From: Welwitschia mirabilis | Taxonomy: Eukaryota > Gnetophyta > Gnetopsida > Welwitschiales | Assembly (NCBI GenBank): GCA_051453625.1 | Contig: JBOZIK010000001.1 | Location: forward strand, 77,051,278-77,115,277 | Length of the DNA: 64,000 bases | Direction: 5' to 3' | Shown here: positions 11,286 through 21,960 of the stretch, piece after piece | Layout: every line of letters begins with the position of its first letter | Position numbering within the stretch: position 1 is the stretch's first letter | Position numbers and translations under genes: made by a program | Notes under the pieces: model-generated | Databases searched by the model: none | The model's input: only the letters and a program-made list of their open reading frames with translations | Told to the model about the DNA's origin: nothing

Positions 11286-12062
11286 NNNNNNNNNNNNNNN
11301 NNNNNNNNNNNNNNNNNNNNNNNNNNNNNNNNNNNNNNNNNNNNNNNNNNNNNNNNNNNNNNNNNNNNNNNNNNNNNNNNNNNNNNNNNNNNNNNNNNNN
11401 NNNNNNNNNNNNNNNNNNNNNNNNNNNNNNNNNNNNNNNNNNNNNNNNNNNNNNNNNNNNNNNNNNNNNNNNNNNNNNNNNNNNNNNNNNNNNNNNNNNN
11501 NNNNNNNNNNNNNNNNNNNNNNNNNNNNNNNNNNNNNNNNNNNNNNNNNNNNNNNNNNNNNNNNNNNNNNNNNNNNNNNNNNNNNNNNNNNNNNNNNNNN
11601 NNNNNNNNNNNNNNNNNNNNNNNNNNNNNNNNNNNNNNNNNNNNNNNNNNNNNNNNNNNNNNNNNNNNNNNNNNNNNNNNNNNNNNNNNNNNNNNNNNNN
11701 NNNNNNNNNNNNNNNNNNNNNNNNNNNNNNNNNNNNNNNNNNNNNNNNNNNNNNNNNNNNNNNNNNNNNNNNNNNNNNNNNNNNNNNNNNNNNNNNNNNN
11801 NNNNNNNNNNNNNNNNNNNNNNNNNNNNNNNNNNNNNNNNNNNNNNNNNNNNNNNNNNNNNNNNNNNNNNNNNNNNNNNNNNNNNNNNNNNNNNNNNNNN
11901 NNNNNNNNNNNNNNNNNNNNNNNNNNNNNNNNNNNNNNNNNNNNNNNNNNNNNNNNNNNNNNNNNNNNNNNNNNNNNNNNNNNNNNNNNNNNNNNNNNNN
12001 NNNNNNNNNNNNNNNNNNNNNNNNNNNNNNNNNNNNNNNNNNNNNNNNNNNNNNNNNNNNNN
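11286..12062. other. assembly gap (777 N)
   Basis: The paralogous interval in copy B is only about 90-120 bases (near 62790-62900). The gap therefore either hides an insertion specific to copy A or is badly sized. Confidence 0.95.
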
Positions 12063-12636
12063 CACATGCTTAAAATATTTTTTAAGAAGTTATATCGTAG
12101 GCTAACTTAGTATATGCAAATTATTTGCATCTAGTAGAATATTCATACAATTAAAAATACCAAGAATTAATTTGATGTTTTCATTTTAAAGTAATATATA
12201 GAAGGAATTGTTCCACATCCATCACTTAAATAAATTTGATTAATGAAATAATTGACTAAAAATGAATATTAATAAAATCAAATAACTCATTAATAATGTG
12301 TAGAAGAAGCTCAAGATTCATATAACAAGTATTATTACTAAAAGCACTCACATTAAATCTCTCATATAGATGACTAGTTATTTCTTTAGATTAAGAAGAA
12401 CGAGAATTCTTAGAATAAAGAAAGTATAGTAGCCTTACTTCTAGATATTATTGACCCTTCCTCAAAGGAAATAGAATTTAATAATTAGAATCTAAACCTA
12501 ATATTTGTATTCCTTAAAATAGGACTCACCTTATATTCCATATTGGTTTACTTATATTATATAATAAAGGATAATATAATGACTATATTATTGCTTGAAA
12601 ATAATTTTTAATTTTAATATAATATTAATTTTATGA

Positions 12637-12736
12637 NNNNNNNNNNNNNNNNNNNNNNNNNNNNNNNNNNNNNNNNNNNNNNNNNNNNNNNNNNNNNNNN
12701 NNNNNNNNNNNNNNNNNNNNNNNNNNNNNNNNNNNN
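12637..12736. other. assembly gap (100 N), probably false
   Basis: The same sequence, GAAAATAATTTTTAATTTTA onward, ends the left flank and starts the right flank, while copy B has it once. See findings. Confidence 0.95.
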
Positions 12737-13305
12737 GAAAATAATTTTTAATTTTAATATAATATTACTTTTATGATGAATAAAATTAGAACTAAAGATG
12801 TAAGAAAAAATAAATGAATGAGAAAACTATTAATAATTATTAATTGAATTATTTCATTAAGATAAATATATTTGGGAAAATAAGAAAGATTGATGCAAAA
12901 ATATGAAAAACAAAGAAAGACTAACGATATTAAAATTTATCTATATAAAATATTTATGTATACATAATTAAGATAAGTTATAATACACTATTTTTTCAAA
13001 GTTTTGTATCATATAATAGGCATAAGTATTTTAAGGTAGTAACTAATAAGTAAAATGAATTATTAAAGTAAGTATAGCCATTTAACAATGAATCATAATC
13101 TTAAGAATGAAACCCTATTACATTCCATGAATCTAAGTGCTAAGAGGAAATGGAAGTTAATGAAAATCACCAAAAATTTGTGTGATATTATCAAATGTAA
13201 ATAAGGATAATATTACGATTCCTTAATAAGGTATCATTAATAGATAGTTAATCATAATGAGACAATTATATTATGCATTTGATATAGTAAGCATTAAAAT
13301 ACTTG

Positions 13306-13862
13306 ATAAAGTAGTCATATTAATTTATGAAAAAGTTAATAATTGATCAATCATCCACTTAAGGATATGATTCTTATAAAATATGCTAGATCAAAATTAA
13401 AAATCTTTGATTCATATCGTAACAATGATTAGGTCATGGAATAACAGAGTTAACAAATGTGATTATAATCATTGCTTGGACACCAAGCTATCTTAAATAA
13501 AAAGGTTAAATGAAAAATTCTCTTAGCTAATCCATAAAACTAGATGTTCCTTCATGAGATGGACTATTCATGATTTCTACAAAAGATGACTCTTAAAAAA
13601 TTAAGGAAAATTTAATGTCTTTATTTAATTATATGATTTACTTTATTTTTAATAGTATTTTTATCTTAAAAGATATTTTCATTCTATATGATAATTAAGT
13701 TAGAAATTAGTGATGAATAATTGTTACATAAATAAAATAACTATTATGTTTCTTATAATTTGTAGCTTAAGGATTGTTAACATCTTATCAAATAAATATA
13801 AAATTAACATACCATCATATGCATCTTATTAATACAAACTGATGTTATGACAATTTAATAAT
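13306..13862. other. no gene recognised; possible gypsy downstream part
   Basis: Lies directly downstream (minus sense) of the gypsy RNase H. It could hold decayed integrase sequence, but I could not identify any motif. Copy B would continue past the window end here, so the limit of the duplication is unknown. Confidence 0.4.
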
Positions 13863-14160
13863 ACTTATAATTCAATGCATTAGCCATCAAATTTTCTTTA
13901 TCCTACCTATGCTTTAATGAAAAAATATATATTGCAATATTTTTTCTTTCTTTCTTGTTTGATAGATAATAATTTAAATATTGCAATGTATTATGATTAG
14001 CATAAAAAATAAATTTGTTATTTATCAAGTTATGCATTCACTTATTTAACTCTCATAAAATTTCATATAGTTCTTCCAACATGTAAAATATTTTATTTTA
14101 TTATCATTTAATTTTTCATTAAATAAAGTAATTTTTTTAACTTTCTTTTTGTAGGTTGCT
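13863..14160 (-). pseudogene. gypsy RNase H, C-terminal part
   Basis: The minus frames read ITLFNEKLNDNKIKYFT (family pattern IAFFSEKLN...YST), then FIFYANHNTLQYLN (pattern FVLYSDHEALKYLN), then FSLKHR and ENLMANALNYK (pattern LKHKAG..N..ADALSR). One frameshift separates the first and second blocks. The domain breaks off at 14160, exactly where N1 begins. Confidence 0.75.
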
Positions 14161-14489
14161 TGAGTAATCATGAGCATAGGTTAAGCCTTGTACTAGGAGA
14201 TATTTTTAAGTAGCATTCATGTTCTTCTTTGAAATAGCTTAAATTATTTATTAGATTCAATAAATTTATCAACATAGGCTTTTATAATTTTAGTTAATCT
14301 TCATCTCATAATTTTAGAATTATGTTCATTAAACTCTCAACTAATTAATGAGTCAATGTAACAAAGGATATTAGAACATGGACATACCCATAGTGCTTTT
14401 TATTAAAAATGAAGAAACATTAAGAGAATAAGAAAAATTAATTTTATGAAGTGGTAAATTTCCTAAATAAATAACTAATATTTTCAACA
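14161..14489 (-). repeat. N1 3' LTR
   Basis: Pairs with 17058-17403. Shared blocks on the plus strand are ATTCATGTT, CATAATTTTA, CTCAACT.TTA, AATAGTGC or CATAGTGC then TTT..ATTAAAAAT, and AATTTCCT.AATAA. It ends TTTTCAACA at 14489. On the minus strand ATTATAAAAGCC is a plausible TATA box. Confidence 0.65.
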
Positions 14490-14501
14490 TCCTTCTTCCT
14501 T
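14490..14501 (-). other. N1 polypurine tract
   Basis: The plus strand TCCTTCTTCCTT reads AAGGAAGAAGGA on the minus strand, immediately before the TGTTG start of the 3' LTR. This is the expected place for plus-strand priming. Confidence 0.6.
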
Positions 14502-16285
14502 GATGTTAAATTTAGGTATTTGATTGATATCACATAAAAATTAAAAAACACTGACACACTAAAGATGATGACAGAAGCATCAAGCCATTAAACCTATAAT
14601 GAGAGCATCAAAATTACTTGAAGAACTAAAATGTGCAACTCCAAGGAATATTTCATTTAAGTTCTTTTCCTGGATGAATTTATACTATTCATCTTATTCA
14701 ACTTTAAAGAATAAATCCTTTAAGTGGTCTCCCCAAGCAATCCTTATACCTATCATGATATATGTTGTACTTATCTAATCTAAAACTTAGATCTTAGTAC
14801 ATTATCAAGTAATGGCAAGCAGACACATAGTGTATAGAGTAAATCAATCCAATTCATAAACTTAAAGAAAAAAGTGAGTTGAGAAAAACTAAATTATTTA
14901 GGGGGCAAAAAGCGAGAAGAGGAGAGAAGAATAAAATTAAACAATGCAAATGATAAGATGAATGTAATTGAAATAAAAGAGCAAATGGAATGCAAATGAA
15001 AATCCTAAATGAAATTGACTAATATTTTTACTAACTTGTTATCACCTAATTTAACCCTCATACTCTATATTAACATCAAATCTAATCTACTAAGACTATT
15101 AAATTGACCTCAACATAAAGTATAAGAAAGAAGACAGAGAAAGTTTTAAAAAAGGAAGGTATACTTTATTAACCTTTATGAAAATTCACGTCATTACATC
15201 ATCTTATAAACTATAGTTCTTGAATGGAGGAAACACACCCAAATACCAAGGAATTTTTTTTTACCAGTACATAAACCCCCTTTTTAAGGTGCCCTTATTA
15301 TAAGATACATTGATGTAAAAGCTAGGATGAGAAAATCAGAGATCTTAGAGGCTTATATACATTTATATGGTGAACTAATTTTCATAAGAACAAACTAGAA
15401 TGGTTATGTTACAATATTATCTAAACATAAAAGATGATTCTTTACTATCCATCAACTTTGTTCTCTAGTGATATGTCCTTTAGCACTTTATCTTCTAATG
15501 CTTCATCCTCTAGTGATAGATGGAATTTGTTTGTAGGTAAAATATAATTTATTTCTCCTCTAGCACATTGTTTGTAGGTGGAATCTAATTGCTTTGTCTT
15601 ATAATGGTAAGTAGAATTTAGTTGTAGATGAAATCTGATCCTTTTCTCAAATGCTTTATGATTACTTCAGTTTGATCTAAATTACACTTAATTCTTTTTC
15701 TTGAATCCTTGACATAAAAAATTATTGGTTTAAATCAATAAGATTATTAAAAAATCTTGTAACCAAACTTAAAACCACCTTTAAATAACACCATTGTAGT
15801 CATCTATAATACCTTACTTAAAAACATGAGACAAACCCAACATTTCAAATGGGATACAGCCAAATTTATAAGGCTTAATACAAGAAATCTACATGTAAAA
15901 ATAATAATGTCATAGAAAATCTCCATACCCCTTCTTATAGCATCATCTTTCTATGTAATTGCATGATACAAATTGATTATTGTGATAAGAAAAATCTAGA
16001 TTATTGAATTTATTTAACATTTTTGATTTAATAATTTTAATCCCCTTTATAAAACATTCCATTGGTTTAGCATAAATTTAGTAGATTAAAGCAAAATAAA
16101 AGTCATTTTATTTGTAAAACTTATAAGGAGATCTATTAAAATAAAGTATTCTCTTTAGCACTAAGAAAGAATGGAAGAGTGTTTAAGATTAAATGTAAAA
16201 ACATACATATAGAGAAATTGTTATCAAAATAGAATAGAAGTAACAACAATGAAATTCATTAAAGAGTTTCATTTACTTTTAGATT
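14502..16285. other. N1 interior, no gene recognised
   Basis: The 3' two thirds of the N1 interior. At 15470-15650 a short imperfect repeat is visible on the plus strand (TTTGTAGGTGGAATC, TTTGTAGGTAAAATA, TTGTAGATGAAATC). On the minus strand the same stretch gives about 60 codons without a stop and a Leu/Glu/Asp/Lys-rich peptide (LEDEALEDKVLKD). I assign no function and the open frame may just reflect the repeats. Confidence 0.4.
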
Positions 16286-16858
16286 TTAGTATTTAATGCT
16301 CTCAAAGTCTTAGGTTGAAGACTCCATAAAAGTTTTAGAATTATCTTTATATAAGTTGTTCAAAGGATCCTTAAGTTTATCCTTATTATGTGTGTCATTG
16401 GCCATGGAACTTATTTCCTCAACCTCATCTTATGATATAGTGTACTCTTTAGACTTCTTATCTCTTGTACAAAATTTGTTGGCCTTATTGATGCTTTCCT
16501 CTACTACTCCTAGCATCTAATTCTCTAATGGAACTATTACCAGCATTACAATTTTTTTTGTTCTTCAAATACTTATCTCACTAGGATTGCTGCTACTCTA
16601 GGAAGCAATATTAAGCTATTTCATGAGACTTTAGTAGGTATATATGTGTCTAAAATATTTTAACATGCATAGATTTGTCATAGCTACTATAATGGAAGTG
16701 GATTCCCCTATTGCTACCATTTCATTATTTCTCTTCTTAATGATCATTGTAGATATCAATGATGGTGGTGTCATAGTGCCATGAAAAGGCCCTTGGATGA
16801 GACCCACAACCATGATTAATGAAAGGACTAAAACTTTCAATGCCATTTTATTTTTCAT
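16286..16858 (-). pseudogene. N1 ORF relic: signal-peptide-like N-terminus, unknown product
   Basis: A single frame runs 190 codons from ATG 16858 to TAA 16286. It is broken by nine in-frame stops, several at probable former CAA or CAG codons, and the first 75 codons are open (16631-16858). The N-terminus MKNKMALKVLVLSLIMVVG has a basic start and a hydrophobic core typical of a secretory signal peptide. PFHGTMTPPS follows. The C-terminal third is charged (INKANKFCTRDKKSKEY, then SSMANDTHNKDKLKDPLNN). It lies 200 bases after the 5' LTR, in the place of gag. TATAAA on the minus strand at about 16962-16967 is about 105 bases upstream. I recognise no family. It could be a captured host gene or an element-specific ORF. 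Confidence 0.5.
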
Positions 16859-17057
16859 TTTTTCTTACTTTCTTTTGGCATGCTTTTTTTTTCTTTTGGA
16901 TGATCTCCTCTAGAAATCAGTAATGCAAAATGCTAAATAAGTGTTAAAAAGAAGTGAAGATTTATAGAAGTGCTATTATCAATAAGGAAGTGCATTAATA
17001 GATCATAAGGGACTTCAATTAAGCATAGAGGCCTTAACATATAGTTTTTTTATTAAT

Positions 17058-17403
17058 TGTAACCATAAGCATAGATCAAATAATCAATTAGAAGAAATTA
17101 CGAAGAAGTATTCATGTTTATCATTAAAAAGTTTTGAAGTTATTATTAAATTTAAATAAGTTTCTGCATATAGGATTTTACAGTTTTACTCAATCTTAAT
17201 CCCATAATTTTACTATTAGATGTACTCAACTCTTAACTAATTGATAACTAAATGTAATAACCTAATTAAAACTTTTAAGGTAGATTGAAATGTGGGCATA
17301 TTAATAGTGCCTTTCATTAAAAATAAATAAATGTTAGAAGGTTGGAAAACATTAATCTTAGAAATTTGTCAATTTCCTTAATAACTAAGAAATATTTCTA
17401 ACA
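17058..17403 (-). repeat. N1 5' LTR
   Basis: Partner of 14161-14489. On the minus strand it starts TGTTAGAAATATTTC and ends GGTTACA. No canonical tRNA primer site is visible just inside it, which may reflect decay or an unusual primer. Confidence 0.65.
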
Positions 17404-18440
17404 CTTTGATAAGAATCAATTTAATAATATTATTACCTCTAGTAACTTTATTGCTTTTATTAACCTTTGCTTAAAATAGTTTTGCAAACTCTTATAATGA
17501 AAGAATTATTTAAGTTAAAATAGTTAATTTTAATCACTTTAATAATCTATTATAAACTTTCATCCATCTAAACTACTTATCCTTTTTGTATACTTTTCAA
17601 CATAGGTGATGTAATTATAGAAACTTCACAAATGTATTTTTGATTAAAAAAACTAAGTTTATAAAAACTATCTACATTTCTAGGATTATTTTAGTTTTGG
17701 TCATTTCTTTATTTTGTAATGTTTTTCTCTTTTTAGTTCATCTTCACTCTATATTATGATATAACCATATCCAAAAATATTAATTCCTGTCTAGTAATCA
17801 AAGCATTTATGTTGTTTACACATAATTTTATTGTTATAATATTTATAAAACTTTTTCTAAATTCATCATGTTCAACAACAAATTATTTATAAATACAAAA
17901 ATATCATAATAAGACACAACCATAGATTTATCTAGGAAATCCTTGGAAACATCTGTTATCATATGTTTAAAATCACTAAATGTATTCAACAATTCAAAAG
18001 TTATTAATTGTTATTAATACTAATTATCTAGTGTTTTAAAGGTAAATATTAATATATTACCTTTTTGAATTATATATTGGTAATATGTACTATTGAAATT
18101 CATTTTATGAAATTAAAAAGGACTTGATAAACTATCCAAAATATCATTCATATGAACCATTAAAAACCTATGTTTAATAGTAATTATGTTTACTTCTCTT
18201 CTATCCATACAAATAATCATCTCATTATTCTATTTTTGGGTTATCAAAATAGTTGAAACTATAAATGCCCATAATATTTCATTGATTAGTTACTTATCAA
18301 GTTATTTTAAACTTGTCTTACCAAATTCCCTTTTTAACCATAGTATTATTTCATAAGATAACTTGATTGGTAGTGATTCTATTAGTAGAAAATCTATTTT
18401 ATTTATAGTACTTATTTCCAATAGAAAATATAAAGGTGAT
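17404..18440 (-). pseudogene. gypsy reverse transcriptase and start of RNase H
   Basis: Motifs in order from 18440 down: INKIDFLL..SLPI..SYEI (pattern IDFVPGASLPN..AYR), then AFIVSTILITQK, MIICMDRREVNIITIKHRF (pattern CVDSRAINKITVKYRF), HMNDILDSLSS and HKMNFNSTYYQ. Next is a damaged catalytic box reading YYDIFVF for YIDDILVY, then LIFLDMVIS for FLGHVIS, then FAKLF and RGNNI at the start of RNase H. At least one catalytic Asp is gone. The domain stops at 17404 against the end of N1. Confidence 0.8.
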
Positions 18441-19440
18441 TCATTGAATGTTCTTTAAAGAATTTACATTAGTTTAGTCCTTAATAAGAGTTTTAATCAT
18501 TTAATAAAAATTTCAAAGGTTTTATCATCTCATGTAAGATACTACAAACTTTTTGTGTAATGTATCATAAATCTAAATTCTTTAATACTAGGTGATAACA
18601 TAAAACATCATATAAATATCATATTATTTGTGTTATATTTTATAACTCATAAAATAAACTTATAATATTTTACATTATTGTAATAAGGATTCTTATTTAA
18701 TTTACATTTGTAATAATAGGTACTATTTTTTACATTACTAGCTATTTCTCTATTCATAATAATAGACTTATTAATATATGATACAAATCAAAGAAACTCT
18801 TTTAACATAATTTATAAATTTAAAGATAAAAATAAAACTAAAACATTTTCATTATGTCTAAAGGCCCAAAAAAATCTATTAGATAGAAAGTAAATTTTCA
18901 TGAAAGACAAAAGCATATTTAACAAAGTGATAAAGTATTTTAGGAGGTAGAAAAAATAAATCACATAAATGTCTGGTTATAATATTATACTATTATCTTA
19001 AACGGTTAGTGATTAATTCGCTAATCCTTAAGGGATATAGATCCACATAATTTGCATGTGTACTCCTCACTAAGAATATAACTCCATGATCTAGTTTTGA
19101 TTTCAAGACAATATGAACTCAAACAAAACTTAATAATTACACTATAGCACATGCGTATGATATTAGTAATAAGGTATTGTATCTCTTAGTTTTATCACAT
19201 CTTATGTGTTTCAAGTAGAATTTCTTATTTCTTTTATTATACCAAATATTTCAGAGTACCTTTTAATTTAATATTTTGTGAATGTTATTACCATTATGTT
19301 GCACTTCCTTTAATAAAATATTCCACTTTAGCATAAATTAAGTTTTTAAAAATACTATCCTTATTATTTAGAGTTTTTAAAAAATTCCTTATACATTCTA
19401 TCTTAATCACATGCTTAATAGGTTTATTGAATAACCAATT
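18441..19440. other. no gene recognised
   Basis: AT-rich DNA upstream (minus sense) of the gypsy RT. It may hold decayed gag or protease sequence, but no motif could be read. Confidence 0.4.
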
Positions 19441-19764
19441 GTGTAATTTATTAATGAAGAGGCCACATAAAGTTAGAGATAGTGTGAAACCCTACTTCAT
19501 GCCAAGATGACTCCAAAATTTAAAATTATTCTTAGAGTTGTGATTTGTGAGCTCTATAATAACTTCATCATATAATTTTTGAGTTGCTATAGTCAATTCT
19601 TCATGAAGTCCAAGTCGATATAGGAACAATCAAAGTTTTATGTAAATCACTGAACCATATGCTTTTGCAAAATCCATAAAACAAATACAAATCTTTCTAT
19701 GATGTTTCACAGTAAGCTCCATACAACATCTGATAGTGAGTAAGTCATCATTTATGGAGTGATG
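19441..19764 (-). pseudogene. non-LTR (LINE) reverse transcriptase fragment
   Basis: One minus frame of 108 codons with two stops. It reads HSINDDLLTIR, then ICICFMDFAKAYGSV (pattern CFVDFKKAFDSV), then LYRLGLHEELTIATQKLYD, then HLGMK-stop-GFTLSLTLCGLFINKL. The last matches the RT motif GVKQGCPLSPTLFGLYIDEL. Both the A-box (D in MDFAKAY) and the B-box region are present; the catalytic ADD box is not recognisable nearby. This RT flavour differs from the common angiosperm L1 motif RGLRQGDPLSPYLF seen in the other LINE here. Confidence 0.7.
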
Positions 19765-19967
19765 TTACTTAAAACTAACTTGGCAAAATAATCTTAAATT
19801 ATTAACTTTTTTGTATATTATAATTTATCTCTCTATAAGAGTTTCCTAAAGCTTTACAAAAGATACTACTCACAACTATCATTTGATAAGTGTTTAAATT
19901 ATTTTTTCTTCTTTTTTATATAGGAGAATAGCTTTGCCAATTTTTCAACATGTTTTTAAACCACTTA

Positions 19968-20225
19968 TTATATTATATTACATCTTTATGATAGTTCTAG
20001 TATCATTACGTATGGTAACTTTAATATGTTTATAGCAACAATACACTTATAAGACATATTACTATAATATGAGGTTATAACTTTTTATAATAATAAAAAA
20101 ACTTAAAATGATAAGGTTTACTTTAAACCTATGTTTTTACATTTTTTTAGATATCTTTTAATAATGTATGCATACTAAGAATATTTTGATAAAACTACTA
20201 AGCATTCACTAAGAAATAAATCATT
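19968..20225 (+). repeat. dispersed repeat, copy 2 (partner 1987-2262)
   Basis: Direct-orientation partner of 1987-2262 with the same order of blocks. It lies just upstream (minus sense) of the LINE fragment, so it could be LINE-associated. No such RT lies beside copy 1. Confidence 0.6.
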
Positions 20226-20327
20226 AATGCACTAAGAACTTAAGGAAGAAGAAAAAGAAATGATACAAGATAAGTAATGTAGAATAGCATTCTCCAATTC
20301 TTTCTTGTTCCTAAACTCTAGCTCTAA

Positions 20328-20378
20328 NNNNNNNNNNNNNNNNNNNNNNNNNNNNNNNNNNNNNNNNNNNNNNNNNNN
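20328..20378. other. assembly gap (51 N)
   Basis: Run of N; the flanks show no shared sequence. Confidence 0.95.
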
Positions 20379-21839
20379 CTACAATATGATCCAAATTTAT
20401 TTGTATGCTAAATCCTTTAATAAAGTGAATAAAATGATAGTCTGTTACATGGTTATTCCTCATTATGAGGCCATTCCTCATTAAGAGTGTGTAGATATGA
20501 TGGATGTATAAGTAGAAGGCAATTACACTATTGATAAATGAAAAACTGAAATATAAAACCTTTTAGAAACTAAATACCACCTTGGTTATTGTACATCTAT
20601 TAAGGAAAACTTAGAAATGTCATGTTAAAACCTTGAAATTTTGCATCCAATTTTATTTCAAAGTATGTTTAACATAAGAGAAAACATGTAAAGAAATGTA
20701 CAATTCTTTATATTAGAAATTTTCTTTTACATAAGATTAACTAGATAAATAAGCTCATATTTAAAAATAATAATAGACTAAATAACCATCATATATTTAA
20801 ATATTTTTCTAAATGAACATAAAGATCCAAACCAAACAAAAAGGCATATTCCTTTTATTATTTCTTACATAAAAGGTTTTATTTATTTCTTTTTATTTTT
20901 ATTTTACATATGATTTCTACTTATTTCTTTAATGACAGGACATTCTTCGTTTTCCTTTCTAGATAATTTCTTATTAAAAATAATTAATATTCTTAAAGCT
21001 AACATAAATTTCATTAATTCATATTTTTCTTGTGTTGTTTGATGAAGTGAAGACTAAATATTCTATAGATAACTAAATTTACTTTTTCATATAAAGGCAA
21101 ATTTTAAATTTAAATGAAAAACTTTATATAACAATTAATTGTTATATAGTTGCCATACATGAATATTTTTACATAGTTAATTTTTTGTATAACAATAAGT
21201 AATCTCTTTCCTATTGTATTTCATATGAATAAGTTTTTTTTTCCCTTCTTAATTCTTTTATGAAATTATGTTTAGTTTTATTGCTAGAAATCATAAGTTA
21301 GATGTTTGAGTTTATCTATATTGTTCTTACACTATAGAGTTATTATCACTCTCTTTTTTATTTCCATGAATTTCATTTATTCTTCTTTCTTCACTTTCAT
21401 TCATTATAGCCTTACATTATCTAATAAGGATTACAATGCAATTATTATTGTGCAAGTTTCAAAAGAAAGAAATAGAATGAGAATGAAGAAGATAGAAAAT
21501 AACTTTGAAAGAAAAACGATCACAATATTTACATGGTAAAATACTTATACACGAAGGGAAACATCCACAAGAAAGAAAGTAGTCTATTAGTCTTTAAAAA
21601 AGAATAACAGAGTTACAATAAGGCTCCAACCTTTAAGAAAAGAATTCTCTTCAACATCCTTCAAAAATTGCTTCAGCAAATAATGTACAACCCCCACCCA
21701 AGGCTCTAAGATGCTTTTCTGAGAGGCCATTACTAGCCACTGATATGTCTAGGATAGTGTTATCCCTATTTTTTAACTATTTTTAATAATACCTTTTTAC
21801 CTTAAAATTATATTTTTACTTGAAAAATAAATAACTAGA
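20379..21839. other. no gene recognised
   Basis: AT-rich. A 77-codon plus frame at 21306-21539 is T-rich at its start and lysine-rich at its end and resembles nothing I know. No repeat or element end was identified. Confidence 0.45.
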
Positions 21840-21960
21840 TTATGCAATGGTGAACTTAATTAATTTTGAAATGGTAAAATCAATAAATTTTAAAATGGTA
21901 AATATAATAAATTTTGAAATGATAAATGTAATAACATCTGAAATAGTTAATAAATTTTGC
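21840..21960 (+). repeat. short degenerate tandem repeat
   Basis: About four or five imperfect copies of a unit near 24 bases built on AATTTTGAAATGGTAAA. They are followed by a TATA-like TCCTATAAAAAGCC near 21998. This combination is common in LTR promoter regions, but no paired LTR was found. Confidence 0.5.

Larger units (their letters stand above)
11126..13305. repeat. segmental duplication copy A, right part
   Basis: Collinear with copy B from about 62650 to the end of the window at 64000. Good blocks include TATAGTTTTAT.AAGGAAA near 11202, TTAAGAAGTTATAT near 12081, AGAAGAAGCTCAAGAT near 12303, and AATGAAACCCTATTACATTC then GAATCTAAGTGCTAAGAGG near 13107-13145. It is interrupted by two N gaps (11286-12062 and 12637-12736). 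A short stretch at 11200-11285 looks formerly coding; see findings. Confidence 0.75.
14161..17403 (-). mobile_element. N1: non-autonomous LTR element nested in the gypsy RNase H
   Basis: Two related direct repeats of about 330-345 bp (14161-14489 and 17058-17403) bound an insert that splits the gypsy RNase H domain. On the minus strand the LTRs start TGTT and end ..ACA or ..TCA. A purine tract, AAGGAAGAAGGA, abuts the TGTTG start of the left (3') LTR, which fixes the minus orientation. No gag, protease, integrase or RT is recognisable in the 2.57-kb interior. The only long coding relic is a secreted-protein-like frame right after the 5' LTR. A clean target duplication is not visible (TTGCT on one side, CTTTG on the other). 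Best read as a LARD/TRIM-like passenger element. Confidence 0.65.
13863..18440 (-). mobile_element. Ty3/gypsy element, pol relic split by a nested element
   Basis: A minus-strand gypsy pol occupies 17404-18440 (RT and the start of RNase H) and 13863-14160 (rest of RNase H). The 3.2 kb between them is element N1. Joining the two outer parts restores the expected order of RNase H motifs, which supports a single element interrupted by insertion. No LTRs, gag, protease or integrase could be identified. All frames hold stops. Confidence 0.75.

Noticed and set aside
11122-12105. Long open frames across 11122-12105, 23562-24254 and 58299-58563
   Set aside because: They consist almost wholly of Ns; only a few real codons flank the gap.
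16631-16858. Functional secreted-peptide gene with its own promoter (TATAAA near 16965)
   Set aside because: The same frame continues with stops into a longer decayed ORF and the whole lies inside element N1, so a live host gene is unlikely.
14156-17408. Target-site duplication for N1
   Set aside because: TTGCT and CTTTG do not match; the junction bases are too decayed to claim one.
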